Part shown: piece after piece, positions 41,696 to 49,673 of the stretch
How the letters are laid out: each line of letters opens with the position of its first letter
Position numbering within the stretch: the first letter of the stretch is position 1
Source of the DNA: Eubacteriaceae bacterium
Lineage (GTDB): Bacteria; Bacillota; Clostridia; Peptostreptococcales; Anaerovoracaceae
DNA length: 64,000 nucleotides
Assembly: GCA_902362805.1 (NCBI GenBank)
Contig: CABIXY010000001.1
Coordinates: forward strand, 702,737 to 766,736
Reading direction: 5' to 3'
Made by a program: the position numbers and the translations under genes
Notes under the pieces: model-generated
The model's input: the letters and a program-made list of their open reading frames with translations, nothing else
Databases searched by the model: none
Told to the model about the DNA's origin: nothing

Positions 41696-43222
41696 ATGGA
41701 TTTTGGTATATTATCAATACTGCCGCCATTGCTTGCAATCTTACTTGCATTTATAACAAAGAACGTTTTATTATCGCTGATAGCGGCGGTATTTGTTGGC
41801 GCGACCATGATTGCAGGTAATCCCATTGTTGGATTTGTAGATATCTTCGGCAATTATATGATACCGAAAATTGCAGACCCGTGGAATGCAGGCGTCATCG
41901 CTATGACTTTGTTTGTCGGCTGCTTTTCAGTCATGTTGGAACGAGGCGGCGGAGCCTGGGCTTTTGGACAGGCGGTCAAAGATAAGATTACGACGAGAAA
42001 ACAGGGGCAGATCGCAGGCTGGATTGGAGGATTGATGATTTTCTTCAGCGACTCATCCAACTCCGTTATCGTAGGACCGATTTTGCGGGCCGTTACGGAT
42101 AGGCTGAAGATTTCCAGAGAGAAGCTGGCCTATATCTGTGACTCGACGGCATCTTCGGTGCCTTTGCTTCTGCCGATCACTGGCTGGGGCGCATTGGTTA
42201 TGGGGATTTATAAAGAAAGCCTGCCTGCGGGTACGAACCTGGTGGATGTGTTTGTTAAATCCGTTCCTTTTAATCTGTATACCATAACCATTATTTTGAT
42301 GGTTCTCGTCATTGCAGTGACGGGTTGGGATTTTGGACCGATGAGAAAGGCAGAAATCAGAGCGCGGAAGCTGGGGAAACTAGTTGCAGATGACGCTCAC
42401 ATTAAGAAATCAGAAACATTTCAGTTGAAAGAAGGGGCGCATCCTACAGCCTGGGGCTTGATTGCCCCTCTGATCGTCCTGATTGGAAGCCTCTTCGCCA
42501 CCATGTACTACACTGGACCGAAAGGCGAGGGCTTCATGAACACGATCACTAACAGCGATACCATGCTCAGTTTGACAGTAGCCTTTTTTTCTGCAGCATT
42601 GGTTGGCGTATTGATTGCCATGAAAAACAAAGTCCTCACCTTCAAAGAGAGTTATCAAGTCTTTATTGATGGGTTCCAACAAATGATCGAAGCAATCTTG
42701 ATTTTGATCTTTGCATGGTGCATCGGGGGTGTGACTTCTGACGTTGGAGCAGCAGATTACATAGTAGAGGCAACGCGAGGGTTTATGACACCAGGCATCA
42801 TGTTTATCTCCTTGTTTGTGACGGCATGTATCACTTCTTTTGCAACAGGTTCCAGCTGGGGTTCTTTCGCCATCTTCCTGCCGATTGCTATTCCGTTGGC
42901 ACTGGCGAATGATGTTTCCATCTATCCGGCAATTGGAGCAAGTCTTGCAGGAAGTCTGTTCGGCGACCATTGCTCACCTATCAGCGATTCGACGATTCTG
43001 GCATCCCTGGGAGCATCCTGTGATCACCTCGCCCATGTGAAAACGCAACTGCCTTATGCGGTGTTAGCAGCTTTAGCTTCCATCGCCGGTTTTGTCACAG
43101 CAGCAATCACCATGAACGGCTTTATATCCCTGGCGGTAAGCATTGTCTGCATGGTCGCTTTCCTGTATGTCATGAACAAAGTGGATCGGAAGAGATATCC
43201 GGAAAACGAGATGGCAGAATAA
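41696..43222 (+). CDS. NhaC family Na+/H+ antiporter-like transporter
   Basis: A 508-residue membrane protein with about twelve helices and family motifs such as FFSDSSNSVIVGPILRAVTDR, CDSTASSVPLLLPITGWGA, ITSFATGSSWGSFAIFLPIAIPLA and GDHCSPISDSTILASLGA. AAGGTGG places the start at ATG 41696. It is the third gene of the sigma-54 operon. NhaC-family members linked to amino-acid genes can be amino-acid/product exchangers (for example arginine, lysine or malate/lactate), so here it may import the guanidino substrate or export a product. Confidence 0.88.
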   Translation: MDFGILSILPPLLAILLAFITKNVLLSLIAAVFVGATMIAGNPIVGFVDIFGNYMIPKIADPWNAGVIAMTLFVGCFSVMLERGGGAWAFGQAVKDKITTRKQGQIAGWIGGLMIFFSDSSNSVIVGPILRAVTDRLKISREKLAYICDSTASSVPLLLPITGWGALVMGIYKESLPAGTNLVDVFVKSVPFNLYTITIILMVLVIAVTGWDFGPMRKAEIRARKLGKLVADDAHIKKSETFQLKEGAHPTAWGLIAPLIVLIGSLFATMYYTGPKGEGFMNTITNSDTMLSLTVAFFSAALVGVLIAMKNKVLTFKESYQVFIDGFQQMIEAILILIFAWCIGGVTSDVGAADYIVEATRGFMTPGIMFISLFVTACITSFATGSSWGSFAIFLPIAIPLALANDVSIYPAIGASLAGSLFGDHCSPISDSTILASLGASCDHLAHVKTQLPYAVLAALASIAGFVTAAITMNGFISLAVSIVCMVAFLYVMNKVDRKRYPENEMAE

Positions 43223-43270
43223 TCCTCGAATCGCACTATAGAAGTGTTATCATCTTTATATAATTAAAAA

Positions 43271-43353
43271 AGGGAGCTCATAGCAATGGGCTGAGAGGGG
43301 GTTGATACTGCCCCGACCTAAGCTTGATTTGGATAATGCCAACGTAGGGAAAT
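43271..43353 (+). ncRNA. TPP riboswitch (THI element), orphan
   Basis: The conserved CTGAGAGG is at 43291-43298, ACC and TTGATTTGG follow, and GGATAATGCCAACGTAGGGAA closes the element (split here as GGATAATGCC at 43331-43340 and AACGTAGGGA after it). These are the pyrimidine- and pyrophosphate-sensing parts of the thiamine pyrophosphate aptamer. No thiamine gene follows: a degraded nuclease gene fragment begins within about 20 bases. The original target has been lost or replaced. Confidence 0.88.
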
Positions 43354-43370
43354 ATTTGCAGATCCATTGA

Positions 43371-43734
43371 TCCCAGGTATCATACCCACGAAACAGATTA
43401 TGGTGAACTGGTACACTCTAAATCCGAACATATACTGTCCAGTTCACTTTATGCATACGGTGCCCCTTTTCATTATGAAGAGGAATTCTTATATGTCACC
43501 CGGAGATGGAGGCCATATCTATCCCGATTTCACTATTTTTCTTCCTGATGGGAGAATGATTTTTTAGGAACATTTCGGGATTCTCTCCGATAACGACTAT
43601 TGTTTGCGGAGTGCAAAAAAGCTGAATATTTTCCGACTGAATGAGTTGGTGTTGGGAGTGACGCTGATTCTGACAATGGATGATAATAAAGGGACTTCAG
43701 CAGCGGTATCATCAACAAGATTATCAAAGAATAA
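43371..43734 (+). pseudogene. remnant of a PD-(D/E)XK-like nuclease/helicase C-terminal domain
   Basis: Joining frames gives recognisable pieces: TDYGELVHSKSEHILSSSLY then AYGAPFHYEEEFLYV in one frame, GGHIYPDFTIFLPDGRMIF in the next, then a TAG (43565-43567) where Trp is expected, EHFGILSDNDYCLRSAKKLN, LTMDDNKG, and after another shift DFSSGIINKIIKE with its stop. The S-K-S-E / YPDFT / EHFG pattern is that of a nuclease domain often found at the end of large clostridial helicase-like proteins. The 5' part is absent. At least two frameshifts and one nonsense codon show it is dead. Confidence 0.75.
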
Positions 43735-43808
43735 ATTCTGCCGCATTATGAAGGAATTGATCTAGAACAAGAGAACATCGTTGCAGGCATGGGGCAGCGG
43801 CAATAATC

Positions 43809-43849
43809 ATTATGCTCGGAATAATGCTTGGTTTTATTCCGAGCATAAT
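43809..43849. promoter_or_regulatory. 16-bp-arm palindrome upstream of the AAA-ATPase gene
   Basis: ATTATGCTCGGAATAA (43809-43824) and TTATTCCGAGCATAAT (43834-43849) are perfect inverted arms. A smaller TTTATTCCGAATAAA dyad at 43857-43871 lies in the promoter spacer. Together they look like cooperative operators. Confidence 0.65.
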
Positions 43850-43850
43850 A

Positions 43851-43879
43851 TTGCATTTATTCCGAATAAAGGGTATACT
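43851..43879 (+). promoter_or_regulatory. promoter of the AAA-ATPase gene
   Basis: TTGCAT (43851-43856), 17-base spacer containing a palindrome, TATACT (43874-43879). Confidence 0.65.
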
Positions 43880-43900
43880 AAAGAAAAAAGGAGGCGGATC

Positions 43901-45781
43901 ATGAAGAAGATGATGAGCTGCCAAGAGGCAGCATGGCGCTGGGGGATTTCTGACCGCAGGGTATCCAAGCTTTGCGCAGAGGGACGTATTCCAGACGCAT
44001 ATAAAGAAGGCAGAAGATGGCTGCTGCCGGAGAACACCCCAAAGCCATCGGATCAGCGCATCAAGAATGCCCTCTATGTGAAGGAACCTACACTGGCTTA
44101 CAGGGCCAAACGGCCGCTGCCTATCGGCGTGTCCAGTTACCGCGAGGCCACGATGAATTACTATTACATCGATAAGACCTTGATGATTAAAGATCTGCTC
44201 GACGAGATTCCAAAGATATCCCTGTTTACTCGGCCGCGCCGCTTTGGCAAGACATTGAACATGGATATGCTGCGCGTGTTTTTTGAAGATACAGGGGAAG
44301 ACACTTCTTTCTATTTCAGGGACAAGACAATCTGGCAGTGTGGAGAGAAATATCGACGCCATCAGGGCAAATATCCGGTGATTTTTTTCACATTCAAGGA
44401 CATCAAGTTTGCCACCTGGGAGGAATCCCTTGAGATTATCGGACTGCTTTTTCAAGAGGAGTTTGGCAGGCATATGGAGCTTCTCGAGAGCAGCCGCTGC
44501 AGCGACTTTGAAAAAGCGTATTTTCAGAGGGTTTTGTCTCTCAAAGCAAGTAGTGCAGAACTAACCAAGGCGCTGTCCAAGCTGTCCAAGATGCTGGATG
44601 CCCATTACGGTGTCGCGCCGATCCTGATTATAGACGAATACGATACGCCGATACAGCAGGGTCATGTGAGGGGATATTACGATCAGGTGGTGACCTTTAT
44701 GCGAAACTTCTTCTCAGATGGCCTCAAGGATAATACGCATATTTCCTACGCCTTCCTGACCGGTATATTGCGCGTGGCAAAGGAGAGTATTTTCAGCGGT
44801 CTTAATAATCTTAACGTGAACTCCATCCTAGAGGAACGATATGGAGCATACTTCGGTTTTACGCCGGAAGAAGTCAGGGAAATGTGCAGATATTACGGCG
44901 TGCCGGAGAAATACGAGGAAGTCTGTGACTGGTACGATGGCTATCGCTTTGGAAACAGCGACATCTTTAACCCATGGTCCGTGATTAACTACTTCAATCG
45001 AAAATGTGAGCCGCAGGCATTCTGGCTTTCCACCAGCAGCAACGACATCATTGGAGAAGTGCTGCAGGCTGCTACGCCGGAGATTCGCGCCAAGCTGGCT
45101 GATTTGATGCTGGACAGAACGATTTTGACCCCTGTGGACATCGGCATCATCTATCCGCAAATCAAGAAGAATCCGGCTTCTGTCTATAGCTTTTTATTGA
45201 TGACCGGATATCTGAAAATCGTAACAAAAGAGCAGCAGTACAATGGTTCCTATCTGTACCATGTTGCCCTTCCTAACAAAGAGATCAAGCTCGCATACAG
45301 CAAAGAAATTCTCGCGGAAATGGAGGAGATTGTGTCATACGGTACAGTCTCTGCCATACAGGAAGCGCTTTATATGGGAGACGGCAGCCGACTGCAGGAA
45401 GAACTGTCACAGTTTTTGATGCGGACTGTGAGCTTTTACGATACGGCAACCGAGAGTTTCTATCACGGTCTCCTCTTGGGTCTGTTTGCAGTGCTGGCAG
45501 GATATTATGCGATCAGTTCTAACCGGGAATCAGGGACAGGCCGCTATGATATCCAGTTGATGCCGCGGAAAGAAGGGATGCCGGGAATCCTCATAGAACT
45601 AAAAACGGCACCTAAGGGAAGCAGTGAAGCACAGCTCCAAAGGCTGGCAGCAGAGGCCATCGGCCAAATTAAAAGCTGCAGTTATGAGACAGAACTGCAG
45701 CGGCAGGGAGTAGATCAAATTATCAGGTACGGCGCAGCCTTTTGCGGCAAGCAGGTACAGATTGCCGCCGAACTGTCCTGA
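43901..45781 (+). CDS. AAA-ATPase-like/PD-(D/E)XK nuclease superfamily protein with N-terminal HTH
   Basis: A 626-residue protein. Residues 1-55 form a small helix-turn-helix (SCQEAAWRWGISDRRVSKLC, then GRIPDAYKEGRRWLLP). Next comes the AAA-ATPase-like domain (about 70-330) with YYIDKTLMIKDLL, TRPRRFGKTLNMDML as Walker A and ILIIDEYDTPIQ as Walker B, and a C-terminal DUF1703-type nuclease domain with YDIQLMP...GILIELKTA. AAGGAGG places the start at 43901. This family is common in gut anaerobes, sometimes in many copies; function is unknown, with defence or mobile-element roles suspected. The fused HTH may bind the upstream palindromes. Confidence 0.85.
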   Translation: MKKMMSCQEAAWRWGISDRRVSKLCAEGRIPDAYKEGRRWLLPENTPKPSDQRIKNALYVKEPTLAYRAKRPLPIGVSSYREATMNYYYIDKTLMIKDLLDEIPKISLFTRPRRFGKTLNMDMLRVFFEDTGEDTSFYFRDKTIWQCGEKYRRHQGKYPVIFFTFKDIKFATWEESLEIIGLLFQEEFGRHMELLESSRCSDFEKAYFQRVLSLKASSAELTKALSKLSKMLDAHYGVAPILIIDEYDTPIQQGHVRGYYDQVVTFMRNFFSDGLKDNTHISYAFLTGILRVAKESIFSGLNNLNVNSILEERYGAYFGFTPEEVREMCRYYGVPEKYEEVCDWYDGYRFGNSDIFNPWSVINYFNRKCEPQAFWLSTSSNDIIGEVLQAATPEIRAKLADLMLDRTILTPVDIGIIYPQIKKNPASVYSFLLMTGYLKIVTKEQQYNGSYLYHVALPNKEIKLAYSKEILAEMEEIVSYGTVSAIQEALYMGDGSRLQEELSQFLMRTVSFYDTATESFYHGLLLGLFAVLAGYYAISSNRESGTGRYDIQLMPRKEGMPGILIELKTAPKGSSEAQLQRLAAEAIGQIKSCSYETELQRQGVDQIIRYGAAFCGKQVQIAAELS

Positions 45782-45787
45782 AACGGT

Positions 45788-46921
45788 TTACACCAGCCCG
45801 TTATTTACCAAAAACCTGGCAGCGTTAACCTCGTCTTTTAGGATACGGCGCGCATATTTTGATAAAAAGATGCTGTCACTGCTTTTGGCGCGCAGACTAT
45901 CTGCAATGAACAGGGTTACCGTTTTGCGATTGGCAATTTTGAGGATTTCCTTGATTTTACCTAAGGAGGCAAGAGATTTTAAAGAGGCCAGGGACAAGTC
46001 GATATCTAGATCCATATCATCATTGGCCTCATTGACTGCCTGGTTCAGCGCCTCGAGGAAGCGATCCTTACGATATAAAATCAATGGATCTAATTCAAAA
46101 ATCTTTGCCGCTTCATCAGCCTGTTTTAAGGTGCGCTTATCGAATTCGTTCTTTGCGAAAGTGTAATAGCCGCCATCAAAGACATCAAAAGTTTTCATGG
46201 TATCCAGATAGCCGATGCGAAGAATTCTCTTTGTGTTTGCGTGATCAAAGACGAGAAAGTCTCCCAGATCCCACTTGCTTTTGATGAAGGTCAGGTTTGG
46301 AACTTCTTCCAGTTCCTCTGGCTTGAAACGTCCGATGGCATCTAAGTAGACAGCGATGACTTCTGTAGCGCCTTTTTCTAAAGCCATGGGAACAGGCAGA
46401 TTATCCTCATAACCACCGTCGATAAAATCTTTTCCATCGATTTGGTGGGTGTGGACTGCTGGAAAGGCGGATGCGCTGGCGGTAATATAGTCGTAGAGCT
46501 TACCCTTTGGAATATCCTCCTTCCAGACATAGTAAGGCTTCATGGCAGGAAATTCGACTGTCAGAAGTCCGTATTCAATTGGAGATTTGCGAATCACTTC
46601 TTCGTCAATATACTCTCTCATCATCTTCTGCATGCCCGTCGAACCAGCGCCGCGGTTGACAACAAATTCTTTGGCAAAGTCCTGGATTTGAGCGTCAGCA
46701 TCTACATCAAAGATCATGTCTGTTGCCATTTCCCGCCAAAGATTTGCTGTTTTCACCACATCGCCCTGGACGACCATGGCGCCATTGATGGCGCCGACTG
46801 AAACGCCGACTACAATATCTATCCTTATGCCCAGTTCTTCCAAGGCCTGCCATACTCCACACTGGTATGCCCCGCGAGAACCTCCCCCGCTTAAAACTAA
46901 TGCAACTTTTCTTTTATTCAT
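45788..46921 (-). CDS. patatin-like phospholipase family protein
   Basis: A 377-residue lipid acyl hydrolase. The oxyanion loop GGGSRGAYQCG, the nucleophile GVSVG and the catalytic DGGYEDN dyad motif are all present in the correct order within the first 220 residues; a C-terminal helical extension of about 130 residues follows, as in bacterial YqhO-like members. GGGGGA lies eight bases before ATG 46921. It converges with the AAA-ATPase gene with six bases between. It probably cleaves membrane phospholipids in the cytosol. Confidence 0.9.
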   Translation of the reverse strand: MNKRKVALVLSGGGSRGAYQCGVWQALEELGIRIDIVVGVSVGAINGAMVVQGDVVKTANLWREMATDMIFDVDADAQIQDFAKEFVVNRGAGSTGMQKMMREYIDEEVIRKSPIEYGLLTVEFPAMKPYYVWKEDIPKGKLYDYITASASAFPAVHTHQIDGKDFIDGGYEDNLPVPMALEKGATEVIAVYLDAIGRFKPEELEEVPNLTFIKSKWDLGDFLVFDHANTKRILRIGYLDTMKTFDVFDGGYYTFAKNEFDKRTLKQADEAAKIFELDPLILYRKDRFLEALNQAVNEANDDMDLDIDLSLASLKSLASLGKIKEILKIANRKTVTLFIADSLRAKSSDSIFLSKYARRILKDEVNAARFLVNNGLV

Positions 46922-46944
46922 ATACACAATCCCCCTTAATTTAT

Positions 46945-47147
46945 GGTATACTATGATATTATACCATGTGCATTCCTTTAAAAATTCAATTGAAGCACAT
47001 GATTCAATGAACGCTACCTAGCGACAACGTCGTTAGATTGATGCGTTCATTATACTACGACAATTCCATTGAACATAAAATCGAATGTCGTAATTCAATG
47101 GTTTCTACCTTGCGATAAAGTCGAAAGATTTTGAAACCATTATACCC
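46945..47147 (-). repeat. tandem structured repeat, family alpha (about 90-bp units)
   Basis: On the minus strand, TATAAT boxes at 47144-47139, 47054-47049 and 46963-46958 are 90 and 91 bases apart. After each of the first two comes a type A hairpin (GGTTTC/GAAACC; GAACGC/GCGTTC) whose loop ends in CGC(A/T)AGGTA, then ATTGAAT, then a type B hairpin (TACGACA/TGTCGTA; CATGTGC/GCACATG) with loop TTC...GGAAT. Loops and boxes are conserved while stems differ with full pairing. Matches 57178-57425. It sits between the divergent patatin and sirtuin genes. Confidence 0.75.
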
Positions 47148-47169
47148 TGAAAGGGAGGTAAATGACAAG

Positions 47170-47895
47170 ATGGATGAAAGATTAAAAAAAGTAATTGATG
47201 AAAGCGAAAACATCGTTTTCTTTGGCGGCGCAGGTGTATCTACAGAAAGCAATATACCCGATTTTCGCTCTGAAAGCGGGTTATACCACGCACAGCAGAA
47301 ATATGGACACTCACCAGAAACGATGCTGTCACACACATTTTATAAGAATAACACGGAGCTGTTTTTCAAATATTATAAAGAGAATCTCATTTATCCAGAG
47401 GCAGAGCCAAATGACGCACATAAAGCCCTGGCCAAGCTGGAGGAAATGGGAAAGCTGAAGGCAGTTATCACACAGAATATCGATGGTCTACATCAAAAAG
47501 CTGGCAGCAAAAAGGTGTACGAGCTGCACGGCAGTGTACTTCGCAACTACTGTGAGAGATGCGGCAAGTATTACGAAGCAGAGTACATCATGGACGAATC
47601 CCATTGCAAAGATGGCATTCCCCACTGCGAATGCGGCGGTATCATTAAGCCGGATGTCGTCCTCTATGAAGAAATGCTTAACGAGGATTGCATTCAAGGA
47701 GCGGTAGATGCCATATCAAAAGCGGACACTATGATTATCGGCGGGACTTCCCTGGTAGTGTATCCCGCGGCAGGTCTGATTAATTACTTCCAGGGCAAAA
47801 ATTTGGTACTCATCAATAAGACACAGACGCCTTATGATAGCAGAGCCAGCTTGGTCATCTATGATTCCATCGGAAAGGTTATGAGATTAGAATGA
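47170..47895 (+). CDS. cobB: NAD-dependent protein deacylase (sirtuin)
   Basis: A 241-residue sirtuin that removes acyl groups from lysines using NAD+. Motifs are FFGGAGVSTESNIPDFRS, ITQNIDGLHQKAG, the catalytic His in ELHGS, zinc cysteines in CERCG and HCECGG, and GGTSLVVYPAA. GGGAGGT places the start at ATG 47170. GAGVSTES-type sirtuins of this length are usually deacetylases. It overlaps surE by four bases, forming an operon with surE and a DUF2156 gene. Confidence 0.93.
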   Translation: MDERLKKVIDESENIVFFGGAGVSTESNIPDFRSESGLYHAQQKYGHSPETMLSHTFYKNNTELFFKYYKENLIYPEAEPNDAHKALAKLEEMGKLKAVITQNIDGLHQKAGSKKVYELHGSVLRNYCERCGKYYEAEYIMDESHCKDGIPHCECGGIIKPDVVLYEEMLNEDCIQGAVDAISKADTMIIGGTSLVVYPAAGLINYFQGKNLVLINKTQTPYDSRASLVIYDSIGKVMRLE

Positions 47896-48644
47896 ATATT
47901 TTAGTAGTAAATGATGATGGCATTAAAGCGCCGGGAATTCAGGCGCTGGTCCGTGCTTTGTCAAAGGCGGCGGATGTTTATGTCTGTGCACCTGACGGGC
48001 AGCGGAGCGCCAAAAGTCACTCCGTCACACTGGAGCAGCCGGTGACAATAGAGGCAGTGGATTTTCCCTATGCAAAAGAGGCCTATCAGACTAGTGGATC
48101 TCCCGCAGACTGCACCAAAATAGGACTGCAGTTTTTCGAAGAAGCTGGTATCAAAATCGATATGGTTTATTCGGGAATTAATATGGGAAGCAACTTGGGA
48201 CGGGATACGTTGTATTCCGGAACGGTGGGAGCAGCTGCAGAAGCGGCCCTCAGCGGATATCACGCAGTAGCGGTTTCTGCGGATGACCATCAGGCGACCC
48301 ACTTTGATGTAGCGGGTCAACTGGCAGTAGACGTCATAGAGAAGGTCTATGGAAAAGTCGATCCTCATACTGTGATCAGTATCAATGTGCCAAATCTTCC
48401 GCGAGAAGAAATCAAAGGCGTCAAATTTGTACGTTTGGGACAGCGATATTACGATGATAAATTTCACCTGGTTGAAGATAATAAATATAAATTATCTGGG
48501 CAGCCTGCTGACTTCAAAGATGAGGCGGAGGAGTTTGACGTCACGGCAGTGGCTAACGACTATGCGACGATTACGCCGCTGCAATTTGATTTCACGGATT
48601 ATGAAAATTTAGAAACAGTAAAGAAATGGGGCTTTAATATATGA
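47892..48644 (+). CDS. surE: 5'/3'-nucleotidase SurE
   Basis: A 250-residue metal-dependent phosphatase acting on nucleoside monophosphates and short polyphosphate. MNILVVNDDGIKAPG holds the metal-binding Asp pair, and TSGSPADC plus YSGINMGSNLGRDTLYSGTVGAA complete the active site. It overlaps both neighbours (ATGA junctions). SurE usually accompanies pcm in proteobacteria; here its partners are a sirtuin and DUF2156. Confidence 0.94.
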   Translation: MNILVVNDDGIKAPGIQALVRALSKAADVYVCAPDGQRSAKSHSVTLEQPVTIEAVDFPYAKEAYQTSGSPADCTKIGLQFFEEAGIKIDMVYSGINMGSNLGRDTLYSGTVGAAAEAALSGYHAVAVSADDHQATHFDVAGQLAVDVIEKVYGKVDPHTVISINVPNLPREEIKGVKFVRLGQRYYDDKFHLVEDNKYKLSGQPADFKDEAEEFDVTAVANDYATITPLQFDFTDYENLETVKKWGFNI

Positions 48645-49576
48645 ATATTTTCAAACATTGTTTTGAAGAGTTGACAGAAAAAGACGCAGAAGTGCTGAAA
48701 GAATATTTTCACGGCTTTGATTATCGCGGAGCGGGTTATACCTTCCTGGCCAATTATATTTGGCGGAATACCCACTGCTTGTGCTGGGAAATCATCGGCG
48801 ACTATCTTTGTATGGCGGGAGCAGATTGCATGATTGGCGATCCCAATGCCATCATCTCTATGCCGCTGACGAAAAATGGCGTTTATGAGCCAGAAAAACT
48901 GCGGGAAACCATTTTGGAAGCAAAACGCAGATTTGATGACAGAAAAATCAAATTTCTTATTGAATTAATACCAGGACATATGGTACAATTCTTGGAAAGC
49001 GCTTTTCCCGGCGAGATGAAATTCGAACATGATCGGGATTCTGACGAGTACGTTTATCTCAAGGATAAGATGATTACCCTTGGCGGCAGAGCGTTGCATA
49101 AGAAGAAAAACCATTTGAACTATTTCTTGAAAACCTACCAGTACGAGACGAAACCACTTACCCGAGAGATGACGGAAGAAGTCATAGACTTTGTCGTGCA
49201 GATGCGAGACGGCAGGGATTATGATGAGGACGAGATGGAGAGTCTTCGCATGGAAGAGGAAGCTATTCGTGAAATCATGAAATTCGTGGACAGAAGCGAT
49301 GTATATTCGACTGCGATTTTGATTGATGGGAAACTACAGGCCTTTGGCATCGGAGAAAGATTGAGCCAGGATACGGCGGTAGAACACTTTGAAAAGGCAA
49401 ATGATGATTTTAGAGGACTATATCAGGCTATTTGCAGCGAATTCTGCAAAAATCTGCCAGAAGAAATCGTCTATTTGAACCGAGAAGAGGACATGGGACT
49501 GGAAAATTTGAGGCATGCCAAAGAAGCGCTCAAGCCAGATCACATGGAAGAAAAATATTCGGGTTGCTTTTTGTAA
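48641..49576 (+). CDS. DUF2156 family protein (LPG synthase C-terminal-like)
   Basis: A 311-residue protein of the DUF2156 family, built from two GNAT-like halves as in the aminoacyl-transferring domain of lysylphosphatidylglycerol synthase. Typical pieces are FANYIWRNTHCLCWEI-like early segments, HKKKNHLNYFLKTYQYE in the middle and VEHFEKANDDFRGLYQAICSEFCK near the end. No membrane helices are present, so it should be cytosolic. Its substrate is not known; transfer of an aminoacyl or acyl group is the family expectation. Confidence 0.85.
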   Translation: MNIFKHCFEELTEKDAEVLKEYFHGFDYRGAGYTFLANYIWRNTHCLCWEIIGDYLCMAGADCMIGDPNAIISMPLTKNGVYEPEKLRETILEAKRRFDDRKIKFLIELIPGHMVQFLESAFPGEMKFEHDRDSDEYVYLKDKMITLGGRALHKKKNHLNYFLKTYQYETKPLTREMTEEVIDFVVQMRDGRDYDEDEMESLRMEEEAIREIMKFVDRSDVYSTAILIDGKLQAFGIGERLSQDTAVEHFEKANDDFRGLYQAICSEFCKNLPEEIVYLNREEDMGLENLRHAKEALKPDHMEEKYSGCFL

Positions 49577-49673
49577 GGGGATATAGTAGAATAAGTATGT
49601 GAAGAATTTAACAAATATATCAATATTATCAATTAGCCAAAAATGGCTTGTTTAATAAAGGAGGTACATATAA

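Noticed and set aside
41071..41853. 260-codon frame antisense to amidinohydrolase B
   Set aside because: Shadow of a conserved gene in another frame; no start signal and no recognisable domain.
46945..47147. CRISPR-like regular spacing in the alpha array
   Set aside because: Units are about 90 bases, the conserved parts are loops and short boxes rather than an identical repeat, the variable parts are self-complementary stems, and no cas gene is near.
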